From Pseudoalteromonas phenolica (GTDB lineage Bacteria > Pseudomonadota > Gammaproteobacteria > Enterobacterales > Alteromonadaceae): a stretch of DNA of 64,000 bases. Both the position numbers and the translations under genes were made by a program. Position 1 is the stretch's first letter. Each line of letters opens with the position of its first letter. The stretch is from positions 1 to 64,000 of the forward strand of contig NZ_PNEC01000017.1 in assembly GCF_005886345.1 (NCBI RefSeq). The letters run 5' to 3'. This document shows, piece after piece, positions 26,788 through 35,229 of the stretch. The notes beneath the pieces were generated by a model, which was not told where the DNA came from, did no database searches, and saw only the letters and a list, made by a program, of their open reading frames with translations.

Positions 26788-27258
26788 TTACAGCAGCTTT
26801 TCAATCTTTTTAGCGATTGCTTGCGGTTTAGTTACTGGCGCAAAGCGGTTTTCAACTTCTCCATGACGATTAATCAAAAACTTTGTGAAATTCCATTTAA
26901 TGTTTTTGCCAAAGAAGCCTGTTTTTTTTGATTTTAAGTATTGATATACCGGGTGAGCATCTTTTCCATTTACATCGACTTTTTCGCTAATTAAAAAGTC
27001 TACACCATAGTTAATTAAACACCCTTGTTGAATGGTACTTGCATCACCTGGTTCTTGATTGCCAAATTGGTTACAGGGGAAGCCAATAATCACAAGCCCT
27101 TTGTCTGCGTATTCTTCATGAAGCTTTTGCAAGCCTTCATATTGATAAGTAAAACCACATTCACTTGCGGTATTAACGATCAATACAACTTTATCTTTTA
27201 GGTCAGAGAAGTTAATTGGTTTGCCTTGTAAGCTTGTCGCTTTTAAATCATAAAACAT
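26788..27258 (-). CDS. Glutathione peroxidase family thiol peroxidase (Cys type)
   Basis: 156 residues. Active-site Cys in NTASECGFTYQYEGL (Cys where selenocysteine is found in animals), the resolving-region FPCNQFGNQEPG, and the Trp/Asn tetrad in IKWNFTKFLI. Reduces hydroperoxides, in bacteria usually with thioredoxin as donor. First gene of a small operon with an OhrR-like repressor and a GNAT protein. Confidence 0.93.
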   Translation of the reverse strand: MFYDLKATSLQGKPINFSDLKDKVVLIVNTASECGFTYQYEGLQKLHEEYADKGLVIIGFPCNQFGNQEPGDASTIQQGCLINYGVDFLISEKVDVNGKDAHPVYQYLKSKKTGFFGKNIKWNFTKFLINRHGEVENRFAPVTKPQAIAKKIEKLL

Positions 27259-27324
27259 AAATTGAGCACCTTGTTATTTTTTATTGTGCAAGACTATATC
27301 GTGCGCGATAAAAAAGATCAAACG

Positions 27325-28281
27325 CTAATCAATTAAAAATATTTTGTAATCTAGTGCTAGGTGATCACTACCCGGTAAAGAGTGAGTTTTGAATTGATAG
27401 ACCTTAACGCTTTTACTCGTCAAACAATGATCTATCGGCAAACCTGTTAACCATCCATATGGATGTAGGTATTTAGATGCATGCCAAGATACATACATAT
27501 CTGTTTGTTGATAGCAAGGGGTTATTTGGTGATGATGAGGGAAATGACTTGACCAAGGTGTTGTATTAAAGTCACCGGCAACCAGAATATGCTTGCTACT
27601 AGCGAGTTCAACTAGAGGTTGCACACTACCTAATAACACATTGCGTTTTTGCCATTTATCTGGGGAACGCGGTGAGGGGGGATGTAATAAAATGAGGTCG
27701 AGCTTTTGATTTGGCAATTGCAAAGTTAAAGTAATTACAGAGCCTTTTATCGGTAAAATCTTATGCTTTTTTATATTAGAAAGTGGGTATTTACTGATTA
27801 TTCCCATGCCATCAGGAAAGCTGTCATAGTCATCATCGCCAAACGTATAACGTTTATCTGCTATTTCAACAAATAGTGGCTTTTGTTTTTGGTTAAATTC
27901 GTAAAAAAGATATAAGTCGGCACCAAGTTCAATGAGTTCTTCAACCGCAGTTCGAAGCAATGGGTTGTAGTAACTTAAATTTGCCTGCACTACATGCAGC
28001 TTGTGGGAGGTGTCTAAATATCCTGATGATAGAGGCACTTTATTACTAAACCACCAAAGGTGACTACTGGCAAAAATAATGATTGAGAGAAAAGCTGATA
28101 GAACCCCTAATTTGACCGACTTTAGCAGCAATGGAATGCAAAAAAACAGCGCCAATATAAAGAAGTGAAGTTGAAAGTTACTTAGTAAGTCGAGCAGGTA
28201 ATAGTCGCCACTTAGCGCCACTAAAGGCAGTAAGATGAGGGCGAGTAAAATCAGTTCAATGAGCAGTAAAATGAATAACAA
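27325..28281 (-). CDS. Membrane-anchored endonuclease/exonuclease/phosphatase-family protein
   Basis: 318 residues. Three N-terminal TM helices (about 1-80) precede an EEP domain. Visible catalytic motifs: VVQANLSYYNP, LYLFYEFNQ (Glu), LDLILLHPPSPRS (His), VAGDFNTTPWSSHF (Asp/Asn) and the terminal GSDHLALDYKI (Asp-His). The domain most likely faces the periplasm. Substrate may be a phospholipid head group or nucleotide. Confidence 0.82.
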   Translation of the reverse strand: MLFILLLIELILLALILLPLVALSGDYYLLDLLSNFQLHFFILALFFCIPLLLKSVKLGVLSAFLSIIIFASSHLWWFSNKVPLSSGYLDTSHKLHVVQANLSYYNPLLRTAVEELIELGADLYLFYEFNQKQKPLFVEIADKRYTFGDDDYDSFPDGMGIISKYPLSNIKKHKILPIKGSVITLTLQLPNQKLDLILLHPPSPRSPDKWQKRNVLLGSVQPLVELASSKHILVAGDFNTTPWSSHFPHHHQITPCYQQTDMYVSWHASKYLHPYGWLTGLPIDHCLTSKSVKVYQFKTHSLPGSDHLALDYKIFLID

Positions 28282-28589
28282 CGCATCACCAAGTCGCGTG
28301 TCTACATAGATAAATTTTAGTTCAGGTGAGACAAAAATGAGAAATTTTGGTCGTTTATAGTCTAATATGAGCGCTTATACTTATCCTCTTTACTTGGAGG
28401 CATAGAATACTTTTCGATAGCACCACGCATGCGTTTTGACATCGCCTAGGTATCTATATAGATAGAGCAAAAATTTTGCGATTTAGTTATTCTGAATAAG
28501 AAGACTCAAACGAGGCTAATGTCAGTTTTAGTTTCTAAAATGATTAAGTATCATTAAATGTTGGGATTAATCTAAGAGTTTTTTGAGCG
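28282..28589. other. Intergenic region, nothing recognised
   Basis: 308 bases without a supportable gene. It lies upstream of the EEP gene and downstream of the Lrp gene on the same strand. Likely contains the promoter of the EEP gene. Confidence 0.4.
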
Positions 28590-29021
28590 TTATCCAGCTC
28601 GGTTATCAATCCACTCACTCATCACCACATGGGTTTTTATCTTCACAAAATCAGGCTGGGCGTCGAGGTGTTCACGAATTTCATGCAAGCGCTGCATTGA
28701 CTCTGCTTGAACAAAGACCAACAAATCCATATCACCCGTGATCCCACGGCAGGTGACCACTTCTGGAATTGCCTGAAACAAAGGCACGACTTCAGAACAA
28801 CGCGCGCATTGATGTTGAATTTCAAAGTATGCAGAGACACCAGCCTTTTGTGATTCACTCAGCAAAACTTGATAACCACGGATGACACTTTGTTGTTCTA
28901 ATTTTTTTATACGTTCAGTGACTGCAGAGCGAGATAAGCTGACAATATCGGCAATGGCAGACACACTTTGCCGCGCATTTTTCTTTAGTTCTGCAATGAT
29001 AAGTTTGTCGAATTTATCCAT
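28590..29021 (-). CDS. Lrp/AsnC-family transcriptional regulator
   Basis: 143 residues. The N-terminal HTH has the family pattern FDKLIIAELKKNARQSVSAI followed by SLSRSAVTERIKKLEQ. The C-terminal RAM (AsnC_ligand) domain has GDMDLLVFVQAESM. Binds amino acids as effectors and acts as an oligomer. No adjacent amino-acid gene indicates its target. Confidence 0.9.
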   Translation of the reverse strand: MDKFDKLIIAELKKNARQSVSAIADIVSLSRSAVTERIKKLEQQSVIRGYQVLLSESQKAGVSAYFEIQHQCARCSEVVPLFQAIPEVVTCRGITGDMDLLVFVQAESMQRLHEIREHLDAQPDFVKIKTHVVMSEWIDNRAG

Positions 29022-29144
29022 ATTACATTTATAAATTGTTTATATTCAGCCTGATTTAAGTGTAAATCATACAGCTTCCTAGAATTTATAAACAAGTTAA
29101 TTAATTTAACTTACTAAAAGTGTTGCTAGTAGTAAGACATATTA

Positions 29145-29291
29145 ATGTATAGTTTTTTGCTTGAGAAAGTATTAGGCAAATATTTAGACGGACAATATTT
29201 ACCGCTAGATCCAAACAAAGACAAGCGTTTGATCCGATTTATTAAAAAGCATATGGAGATTGATAAGCTCGCTTTATCGGATGAGCTTTAA
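29145..29291 (+). CDS. Possible 48-residue small protein
   Basis: MYSFLLEKVLGKYLDGQYLP then LDPNKDKRLIRFIKKHMEID and LALSDEL. Amino-acid composition looks coding (charged amphipathic helix), but the ribosome-binding site is weak. No family recognised. Confidence 0.35.
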   Translation: MYSFLLEKVLGKYLDGQYLPLDPNKDKRLIRFIKKHMEIDKLALSDEL

Positions 29292-29347
29292 ATAAAAAGT
29301 TATCTTCTGATATCGAGCTAGGGTGAATAGTAAGTTCAACTAACACT

Positions 29348-30724
29348 TTAATCTGTCAACATGGTTTCGTGCGCTTTGTTTATTTCAGGATCAAGTAAAC
29401 TATCAAGCATATTAGTTCGCATAGAAACCAGCTTTAAGAACGCGGTTTTGTCGCTTTTGGTTAATGAGCAGGTTAGTGGAATTTTGGCTTTCAATGGATC
29501 AACAGGTCTACCATTCATGTGCAGTTCAAAGTGCAGATGTGGACCTGTTGAACGGCCTGTGTTGCCTGAAAGCGCTATTATTTGTCCACGTTTTATTGAC
29601 TGACCTTTATGGACATTGATCTTATGTAAATGCAAATATCGTGTTTTGTACCTACTACTGTGTTTAATATCTATATATTTTCCAGCGAATTTATGATTGC
29701 CTATTCTTGTTACAACTCCATCGCCAGTAGAAATGACTTTAGTACCGATGGGCGTGGCAAAATCTATCCCATTATGAGGCCTAATACGACCTGTAACAGG
29801 GTGCTTTCTTTTGGGATTAAAATGAGAGCTTACCCTATACGATTTTTGTAGCGGCAACCTTCTAAATGCTCTTGTTAAGCTATGACCCTGCTTGTCATAA
29901 AAACGCCCATCATTAAATAAAAAAGCAGTGTATTCATTGGTCTTTTGTTGGAACCTTGCACTGACAATGTGGGCTTGTCCAGTAGGATTGCCATCAACAA
30001 ATTGTTCATTTTTGATTATTTGAAACTTATCGCCTCTTCGTAGAGCGCGAGTAAAGTTGATCTGTTCCTTAAATATGTTAGTAACTACAGCTGCATCAGC
30101 TTCAGTCAACCCAGCTTTTTGTGCAGAGAGGTAAAAACTACCATTTACTTCACCACTAATGAGTCTTGTACGCCACTCGCCATCTTGAATTAATGTTTCA
30201 TACTCTATGCCACCATCTCCAGCACGGCGATAAATGATACGATGACCAGCATGAACGAATAACTCTAACTCCTGTAATTCATGATTTTTAGTAAGATACT
30301 TAAAAATAAGCACATTATTTGGCTTGAGCGTCTCTAGTGCCAATATAGATTCATCAGCACTCAGGATTTCATAAAGTGTGTGTTGTGAAATATTTAAGCG
30401 CTCAAATATAGCGCTCAGTGTATCCCCCACAGAAATAACCACTTCAGCATGTTGATATTCGGGTTCTGAACTTACTTTAAAAGAAGCAGTTTCACCTTGC
30501 TCAGCAAGATCAGTAACTTGATCTGAGATTAAGTTAGTTTTGGCTGTTATGACTGCATCAATATCTGTTTGTTTGTCTGCGACTAAGTGATCTTTCGTAG
30601 ACTCAAGACTAATCAACCAAGCGAGCATTAAAGTCGAAACGACAATTGCTACCGAGTGTTTTCTTGACAATTTGGATAACAGCCCAAAAAAGATAAATTT
30701 AGTTTTTTGCATTAAATCATTCAT
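29348..30724 (-). CDS. M23-family peptidoglycan DD-endopeptidase (MepM/ShyB-like)
   Basis: 458 residues. N-terminal TM anchor (about 20-42), a LysM/OapA-like region (VISVGDTLSAIFERLNISQH), then the M23 core: HNGIDFATPIGTKV (His, Asp zinc ligands) and GRSTGPHLHFELHMNGRPVDP (HLHFE, the catalytic His and ligand). Periplasmic enzyme that cuts cross-links during cell growth. It diverges from a DksA paralogue across a Zur-box-like site. M23 endopeptidases in Vibrio (ShyB) and E. coli (MepM, next to znuA) are Zur-regulated, so zinc control is a good inference. Confidence 0.88.
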   Translation of the reverse strand: MNDLMQKTKFIFFGLLSKLSRKHSVAIVVSTLMLAWLISLESTKDHLVADKQTDIDAVITAKTNLISDQVTDLAEQGETASFKVSSEPEYQHAEVVISVGDTLSAIFERLNISQHTLYEILSADESILALETLKPNNVLIFKYLTKNHELQELELFVHAGHRIIYRRAGDGGIEYETLIQDGEWRTRLISGEVNGSFYLSAQKAGLTEADAAVVTNIFKEQINFTRALRRGDKFQIIKNEQFVDGNPTGQAHIVSARFQQKTNEYTAFLFNDGRFYDKQGHSLTRAFRRLPLQKSYRVSSHFNPKRKHPVTGRIRPHNGIDFATPIGTKVISTGDGVVTRIGNHKFAGKYIDIKHSSRYKTRYLHLHKINVHKGQSIKRGQIIALSGNTGRSTGPHLHFELHMNGRPVDPLKAKIPLTCSLTKSDKTAFLKLVSMRTNMLDSLLDPEINKAHETMLTD

Positions 30725-30835
30725 TTATATCTTAAACACAGTGGCTTTCTAGAAATAGCAAAGCTCAATCAGTCCCATTGACGAGCTTGATAAAAATAGG
30801 CGGTGAACAAACAAACTGATCACCCATTTTGTTGC

Positions 30836-30848
30836 GTTATAATATAAC
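30836..30848. promoter_or_regulatory. Zur-box-like palindrome overlapping a -10 element
   Basis: GTTATAATATAAC is a perfect 6-1-6 palindrome and matches the core of the gammaproteobacterial Zur consensus. It contains TATAAT (30838-30843), so bound Zur would block RNA polymerase at the dksA-paralogue promoter. Start codon is 20 nt downstream. The upstream -35 is not obvious. Confidence 0.72.
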
Positions 30849-30867
30849 AATCAATCAGGAGGTTAAC

Positions 30868-31314
30868 ATGCAAGATATAAATAAAGTGTATGGTGCTTTA
30901 TCAATACAAGAGATAAAAGCGGCACCTCAGTCAGATTATATGAATGAGCAACAGCTTTCATTCTTTCGAAATTACTTAATTGAGCTTCATGACATAACGC
31001 GAGAACACATTAGAGAAGCTAAGGAACAATTACTTAATCGTCCTGAGCTTACAGACATAAGTGATAGGGCATCCTGGGAAGAGCAATGTGCCATTCTGAT
31101 GAGGATTGTAGATAGAGAGCAGCGTTTACTTCCTAAGATCCAAGAATCTTTAGAGCGCATTAGGCTGGGAGAATATGGCTATTGTGAAGAAAGTGGGGAG
31201 CCAATTGGTATAGAAAGGCTCTTAGCAAGGCCGACAGCAGAATATTGTGCAGATGTAAAACAAACAAAAGAGCTTACAGAGCATGCTTATGCAAAGATTC
31301 GAGAAGAATCCTAA
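30868..31314 (+). CDS. dksA2: DksA paralogue with incomplete zinc finger (DksA2-like)
   Basis: 148 residues from the ATG at 30868, set by a consensus AGGAGG 6 nt upstream. The coiled-coil tip keeps the D-x-x-DRA motif (TDISDRASW) needed for RNA polymerase control. The C-terminal finger reads YGYCEESGEPIGIERLLARP then TAEYCADV: Cys 2 and 4 of the usual CxxC...CxxC are Ser and Val. Loss of these cysteines is the hallmark of DksA2, the zinc-independent stand-in made under zinc starvation (known in Pseudomonas). Followed 36 nt later by a COG0523 GTPase, which fits the same response. Confidence 0.85.
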   Translation: MQDINKVYGALSIQEIKAAPQSDYMNEQQLSFFRNYLIELHDITREHIREAKEQLLNRPELTDISDRASWEEQCAILMRIVDREQRLLPKIQESLERIRLGEYGYCEESGEPIGIERLLARPTAEYCADVKQTKELTEHAYAKIREES

Positions 31315-31350
31315 CCTACTAAAGCACTTGTAACTTGGGGCGAAAGTACA

Positions 31351-32556
31351 ATGTTAAACTCAACAAACTTATTACCTGTAACTGTTTTATCAGGATTTCT
31401 TGGTGCAGGTAAAACCACATTACTCAACTATATCTTAAACAATCGTGACGGTTTACGAGTCGCTGTAATAGTGAATGATATGAGTGAAGTCAACATTGAT
31501 GTGGCAATGGTACAAAACGAAGTCAGTTTGAACCGAGCTGAAGAAAAGCTCGTTGAAATGAGCAATGGATGTATCTGTTGTACTCTTCGAGAAGATTTAC
31601 TAGAGGAAGTTACTCGCTTAGCTAAATCTGATAAATATGATTACCTTGTTATCGAGTCAACAGGTATTTCAGAGCCTTTACCTGTTGCCGAAACGTTTAC
31701 CTTCGAGGACGAAGATGGCATAAGTTTATCAAACGTCGCCAAGTTAGATACTATGGTTACGGTTGTCGATGCTGTTAATTTTTTAAAGGACTACAATCAG
31801 GCAAAATCTTTGCAAGAAGTTGGTGAAAGCCTTGGTGAGGAAGACGAACGAAGTGTTGCTGATCTACTGATTGAGCAGATAGAGTTTGCAGACAGACTCG
31901 TGATCAGTAAGACAGATTTAGTGAGTGCCGAAGAGCTCAAACAACTACAAAGTATTTTAAGTAGTTTGAATACAGAGGCAACTCAAATCCCAATCACACA
32001 TGGCCAAATTCCATTAAAACAAATTTTAAATACCAACAGTTTTAGCTTTGAAAAAGCGCAGCAAGCTCCTGGCTGGCTCAAAGAAATGCGTGGTGAGCAT
32101 GTGCCTGAAACAGAAGAATTCGGAATAACTAGTTTTAGTTATTGTCGTAGGCGTCCATTTCATCCGAAGCGATTCTATGATTTTTTACATGCAAACGACA
32201 AAGCAGGAAAACTATTGCGCTCAAAAGGCTTTTTTTGGTTAGCAACCCGACCTAACATTGCTGGCAGTTGGAGCCAAGCTGGCGGCATCGCTCGATATGG
32301 TCAGGCAGGTTTATTCTGGTTTGCGGTACCTCGTGAAGAGTGGCCTGAAGATCCTGAATATGTTTCTGCAATTGAAGCGCAATGGGTTGAACCCTATGGC
32401 GATAGACGCCAAGAGCTGGTTTTCATTGGACAAGGTTTAGATAAAGCCGAACTCATCAATAAACTAGATGAGTGCCTATTGAGCGACGAGGAATTGCAAT
32501 TAGGCATAGATATTTGGAAATCCTTGCCGGATCCATTTCCAGCTTGGCTTGAATAA
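31351..32556 (+). CDS. COG0523 GTPase, putative zinc metallochaperone (ZigA/YeiR-like)
   Basis: 401 residues. Walker [10 protein letters not shown] at 15-23, the metal-binding CICC motif ([11 protein letters not shown], residues 74-77), a switch-like ESTGISEP and an NKxD-like ISKTDL. The C-terminal domain ([27 protein letters not shown]) is that of the CobW_C family. Such GTPases deliver zinc to client enzymes when zinc is scarce and are usually Zur-regulated. Second gene of the dksA2 operon, ahead of a hairpin at 32567-32592. Confidence 0.9.
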   Translation: MLNSTNLLPVTVLSGFLGAGKTTLLNYILNNRDGLRVAVIVNDMSEVNIDVAMVQNEVSLNRAEEKLVEMSNGCICCTLREDLLEEVTRLAKSDKYDYLVIESTGISEPLPVAETFTFEDEDGISLSNVAKLDTMVTVVDAVNFLKDYNQAKSLQEVGESLGEEDERSVADLLIEQIEFADRLVISKTDLVSAEELKQLQSILSSLNTEATQIPITHGQIPLKQILNTNSFSFEKAQQAPGWLKEMRGEHVPETEEFGITSFSYCRRRPFHPKRFYDFLHANDKAGKLLRSKGFFWLATRPNIAGSWSQAGGIARYGQAGLFWFAVPREEWPEDPEYVSAIEAQWVEPYGDRRQELVFIGQGLDKAELINKLDECLLSDEELQLGIDIWKSLPDPFPAWLE

Positions 32557-32949
32557 ACTATCCAACGAACTAGCTCAACAAGGAGCTAGTTCAAATTAAA
32601 CAGACATCACACTTTCTTTTAATTACTCACCCATTAAACCTATTTATTCATATCAGACATATACTCTAAAGAGGATTACATACTTGCTTTGGGCAAAGTT
32701 CTAACGATGCTGGTCTTTCAAAAAATGTTATTCAACAAAGCTAAGTTAATTTGAGTTTTATTAAAGAAAACCATGTACTCAGTGACTGACGTAAAAATAT
32801 TCGATTAAGAACATCATAATCAAATTGCAGGTATTTTGCAGGAAAACCGTCATTTTGACGGTTTGATGTGCTGAAAGTGGGTGATATTGCGCAGAATGCA
32901 ATGAAGAACATTTATATACTAGCCCCATAATAACAATGGGTAACGAGAA
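32557..32949. other. Intergenic region with terminator-like hairpin
   Basis: No gene in 393 bases. Besides the hairpin at 32567-32592 I see no operator. The sequence near 32860-32945 likely holds the promoter of the permease gene. Confidence 0.45.
32567..32592 (+). terminator. Hairpin downstream of the COG0523 gene
   Basis: GAACTAGCTC and GAGCTAGTTC form a perfect 10-bp stem around a 6-nt loop, 11 nt after the stop codon. No long T run follows, so it may act with Rho or as an mRNA stabiliser. Confidence 0.55.
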
Positions 32950-34203
32950 ATGAAAACAGAAAAACAAGGTATAGGGCGCTGGCAAGGGGCGGGCATGATG
33001 GCCACCACTTTGTTGGGCACTGGGGTATTTATATTGCCACAATTAACTGTGGCACAAGCAGAATTTAGTGCGCTCTATGCTTGGATACTATTAACTCTGG
33101 CAATTGTGCCGGTCACGCTGATTTTTGGTAAATTGGCCGCACGTTTTGCCCATGCGGCAGGGCCAGCTTATTTTGTCGAAAAAGCATTTGGCAATGTTGC
33201 AGGCCGAGTGATTGGCTTAATGTTTATGTGTGTGGTGCCAATTGGCGCACCTGCTGCCATTGTCATGACCTTTATGTTTGTGCAACAAATTGTGCCAGTA
33301 CAAGGGCAAGCTTTACTCTTAGGTCAGCTTTCTACTTTATTGTTTTTATGGCTAATAAATTTACGTGGTATTCAAGTGTCGGCCAAATTACAATTTGCGC
33401 TTACGCTGATCATTTTAGCTTTGGTGATCTTACTATTTGGCAAAAGTAATCCAACTGCGGTCAATTTTAACTCCAGCTCATTTGATACCTATGCCATGCT
33501 AGGTGCTGCGGGGATCGCATTTTGGAGCTTCTTAGGTGTCGAGGCAATGTCGCACCTGTCAGATGACTTTAGAAACCCAGAAAAAGACATGATCCCAGCG
33601 ATGCTCATCGGCACAGTATTAGTTGGCGCAGTGTATGTGGCCTGTACCTTATTAGTCATCGCCTATCCGAACAATGAGTCACTCAGCATGGTTGGGCTGT
33701 TCAATGCGTTCTTCGACGAATTATTTGGTCACAACGGTCATTATATTATCGGTGTATTAGGCGTCGCTGGTGGACTGGCAACCGTTAACGTGTATACCGC
33801 AAGCCTAGCTCGATTGATCTGTAGTTTCTCAGAGCAGGGCGTATTACCAAGCTATTTGTCAAAGCGAAACGAATTTAATGTGCCTTTAAGCGCGCTCACC
33901 ACGCTTATGCTGGTCATTGCACTGGTTTTAATCGTCACATTTTACAGCCAACAAGACCTAGAAGACTTAATTAACTGGGTGAACGGTGTGTTTGTTGTGA
34001 TTTACGCTGCGGCCATGTTAGCAGCATGGCGATTACTAAGTGTTAAAAACCGCCCTATGATTTTACTCGGTCTAGGGTTTTGCATAGCACTTGCCATCGG
34101 CATAGGCGCTCACATGATCTATGCATTTATTTTGATGGCTGTGATCACCCCATTTGTGATGCTGCAAAAACGAAAGCAGCTTACTAAAGTGAGTAGTGCT
34201 TAG
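32950..34203 (+). CDS. yjeH: APC-family amino-acid transporter (YjeH-like)
   Basis: 417 residues, about 12 TM helices. Begins GIGRWQGAGMMATTLLGTGV, with the first-helix Gly-rich loop (TLLGTGVFILPQ) of APC transporters. The pattern closely follows YjeH, the L-methionine/branched-chain amino-acid exporter, in the FGKLAARFAHAAGPAYFVEK region. Inner membrane. Exact substrate is inferred from E. coli YjeH only. Confidence 0.85.
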   Translation: MKTEKQGIGRWQGAGMMATTLLGTGVFILPQLTVAQAEFSALYAWILLTLAIVPVTLIFGKLAARFAHAAGPAYFVEKAFGNVAGRVIGLMFMCVVPIGAPAAIVMTFMFVQQIVPVQGQALLLGQLSTLLFLWLINLRGIQVSAKLQFALTLIILALVILLFGKSNPTAVNFNSSSFDTYAMLGAAGIAFWSFLGVEAMSHLSDDFRNPEKDMIPAMLIGTVLVGAVYVACTLLVIAYPNNESLSMVGLFNAFFDELFGHNGHYIIGVLGVAGGLATVNVYTASLARLICSFSEQGVLPSYLSKRNEFNVPLSALTTLMLVIALVLIVTFYSQQDLEDLINWVNGVFVVIYAAAMLAAWRLLSVKNRPMILLGLGFCIALAIGIGAHMIYAFILMAVITPFVMLQKRKQLTKVSSA

Positions 34204-34848
34204 CTGTGGGTTTGGTGTTTAGTAATATTTAAAGTGATAAAGGCATGAGGTGGGAGTTTCGTGCTTTTTGTGGTTGGTTTTATTAGTGCCTATTTGAAAA
34301 AGTGAAACTCTTCGGTGGGCATGATTAAAGCGGTTTAGTTGTGAGCTTACACAATGAAAAAATTTTGTGTGTATATGAAGAAGTATTCAATTTGTCTAAT
34401 AACATTATCACTGAGTGTCTTACCGAACTTTCTTAACTAAACAAAATTGAACACTATAAATGCTTTTTTACAGTGAAACTTTTACTCCAGCTTAAATTAG
34501 CAATTAAATAATCTTACTGAACACGTGGAATGCTAAATTTGGAAGTCTTTAGTTACAAATATTTTTTAGTAACACATTGAATTTTATTTATATTTTTATT
34601 AAATATTAAATTCATAAACTCTTCATTGCCATTAACCTCAGTATTTTCCATTCTGCATGAAGCTACTTTCTGAGATACTAAATTAAACACTAAAGAGTGC
34701 TTAATTAGTCCTTGTAGCTATCTGAATGTTTGGCAAATTTTACTGGTAATTTCACCTGTAACAATTCGGGTTTGAGTACTCTACTTAAACCATGAATATG
34801 TCCAATAATTATTTAGATGTAATTTTAAAATTAAACAAGGAAATGAAG
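34204..34848. other. Long AT-rich intergenic region upstream of a peptide gene
   Basis: 645 bases, with only one short signal-peptide-like ORF (34354-34440) of doubtful status. No repeats or RNA-like structures stand out. It probably carries regulatory sequence for the peptide gene. Confidence 0.45.
34354..34440 (+). CDS. Doubtful 28-residue ORF resembling a bare signal peptide
   Basis: MKKFCVYMKKYSICLITLSL then SVLPNFLN and TAA. Has the n- and h-region of a signal peptide but no mature part. No good ribosome-binding site. May be a truncated gene or chance. Confidence 0.22.
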   Translation: MKKFCVYMKKYSICLITLSLSVLPNFLN

Positions 34849-35013
34849 ATGAAACTTAAAATTAAGAAAAGTAAAATTAAAAACTTATCAAAAAATGAAA
34901 AAGCATTGCCTCTAAATGCAACTCCTCAAGTTGCGGGAGCAGGTACAAACTATATCAGCCAGGCAAATGTTGTAGGTGGCAGTTGTGGTTGGCTAGGATG
35001 TGTCCAAGCGTAA
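34849..35013 (+). CDS. Orphan RiPP-like precursor peptide
   Basis: 54 residues from the ATG at 34849, supported by AAGG 8 nt upstream (ATGs at 34792, 34798 and 34843 are worse placed). Leader: very basic N-terminus (KLKIKKSKIKNL), a polar middle, then TPQVAGAG, a double-Gly-like cleavage site. Core: short, Gly/Ser/Asn-rich with two Cys in CGWLGC near the C-terminus. The leader resembles those of class I lanthipeptide-like or Bacteroidota-type precursors. No modifying enzyme, transporter or immunity gene is nearby, so modification would need to occur in trans or not at all. Confidence 0.6.
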   Translation: MKLKIKKSKIKNLSKNEKALPLNATPQVAGAGTNYISQANVVGGSCGWLGCVQA

Positions 35014-35057
35014 ATCAAATTTGTTCAAGTAATATCTGATATTTCGATTTTAAATTG

Positions 35058-35102
35058 GGAGTTACCATTTTTATTTAGATGTTAAATAAATCAGATAACT
35101 CC
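35058..35102 (+). terminator. Two-tier hairpin after the peptide gene
   Basis: Outer stem GGAGTTA/TAACTCC with an inner perfect hairpin TTATTTA/TAAATAA (35071-35089) in the loop. Lies 45 nt after the peptide stop. Could terminate or stabilise a short peptide mRNA. Confidence 0.45.
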
Positions 35103-35126
35103 TATTTAAAACACAAACGATTCTAT

Positions 35127-35150
35127 GCCCGCTTTTAAGGTGGGCTATTT
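35127..35150 (+). terminator. Rho-independent terminator-like hairpin
   Basis: GCCCGC/GTGGGC stem (one G-T pair) with a 7-nt loop followed by TATTTT. Either ends the peptide transcript or, with the upstream hairpin, forms a tandem terminator. Confidence 0.5.
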
Positions 35151-35229
35151 TCGTTAGGCCATTGCGACCTTAAAATAACCTCATACTAGATTTGCTTACT
35201 AAATCTATCTGTCTAAACTAACCCAAAGG

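Noticed and set aside
26788..27258. Selenocysteine glutathione peroxidase
   Set aside because: Active-site codon encodes Cys and no in-frame TGA or SECIS-like hairpin is present.
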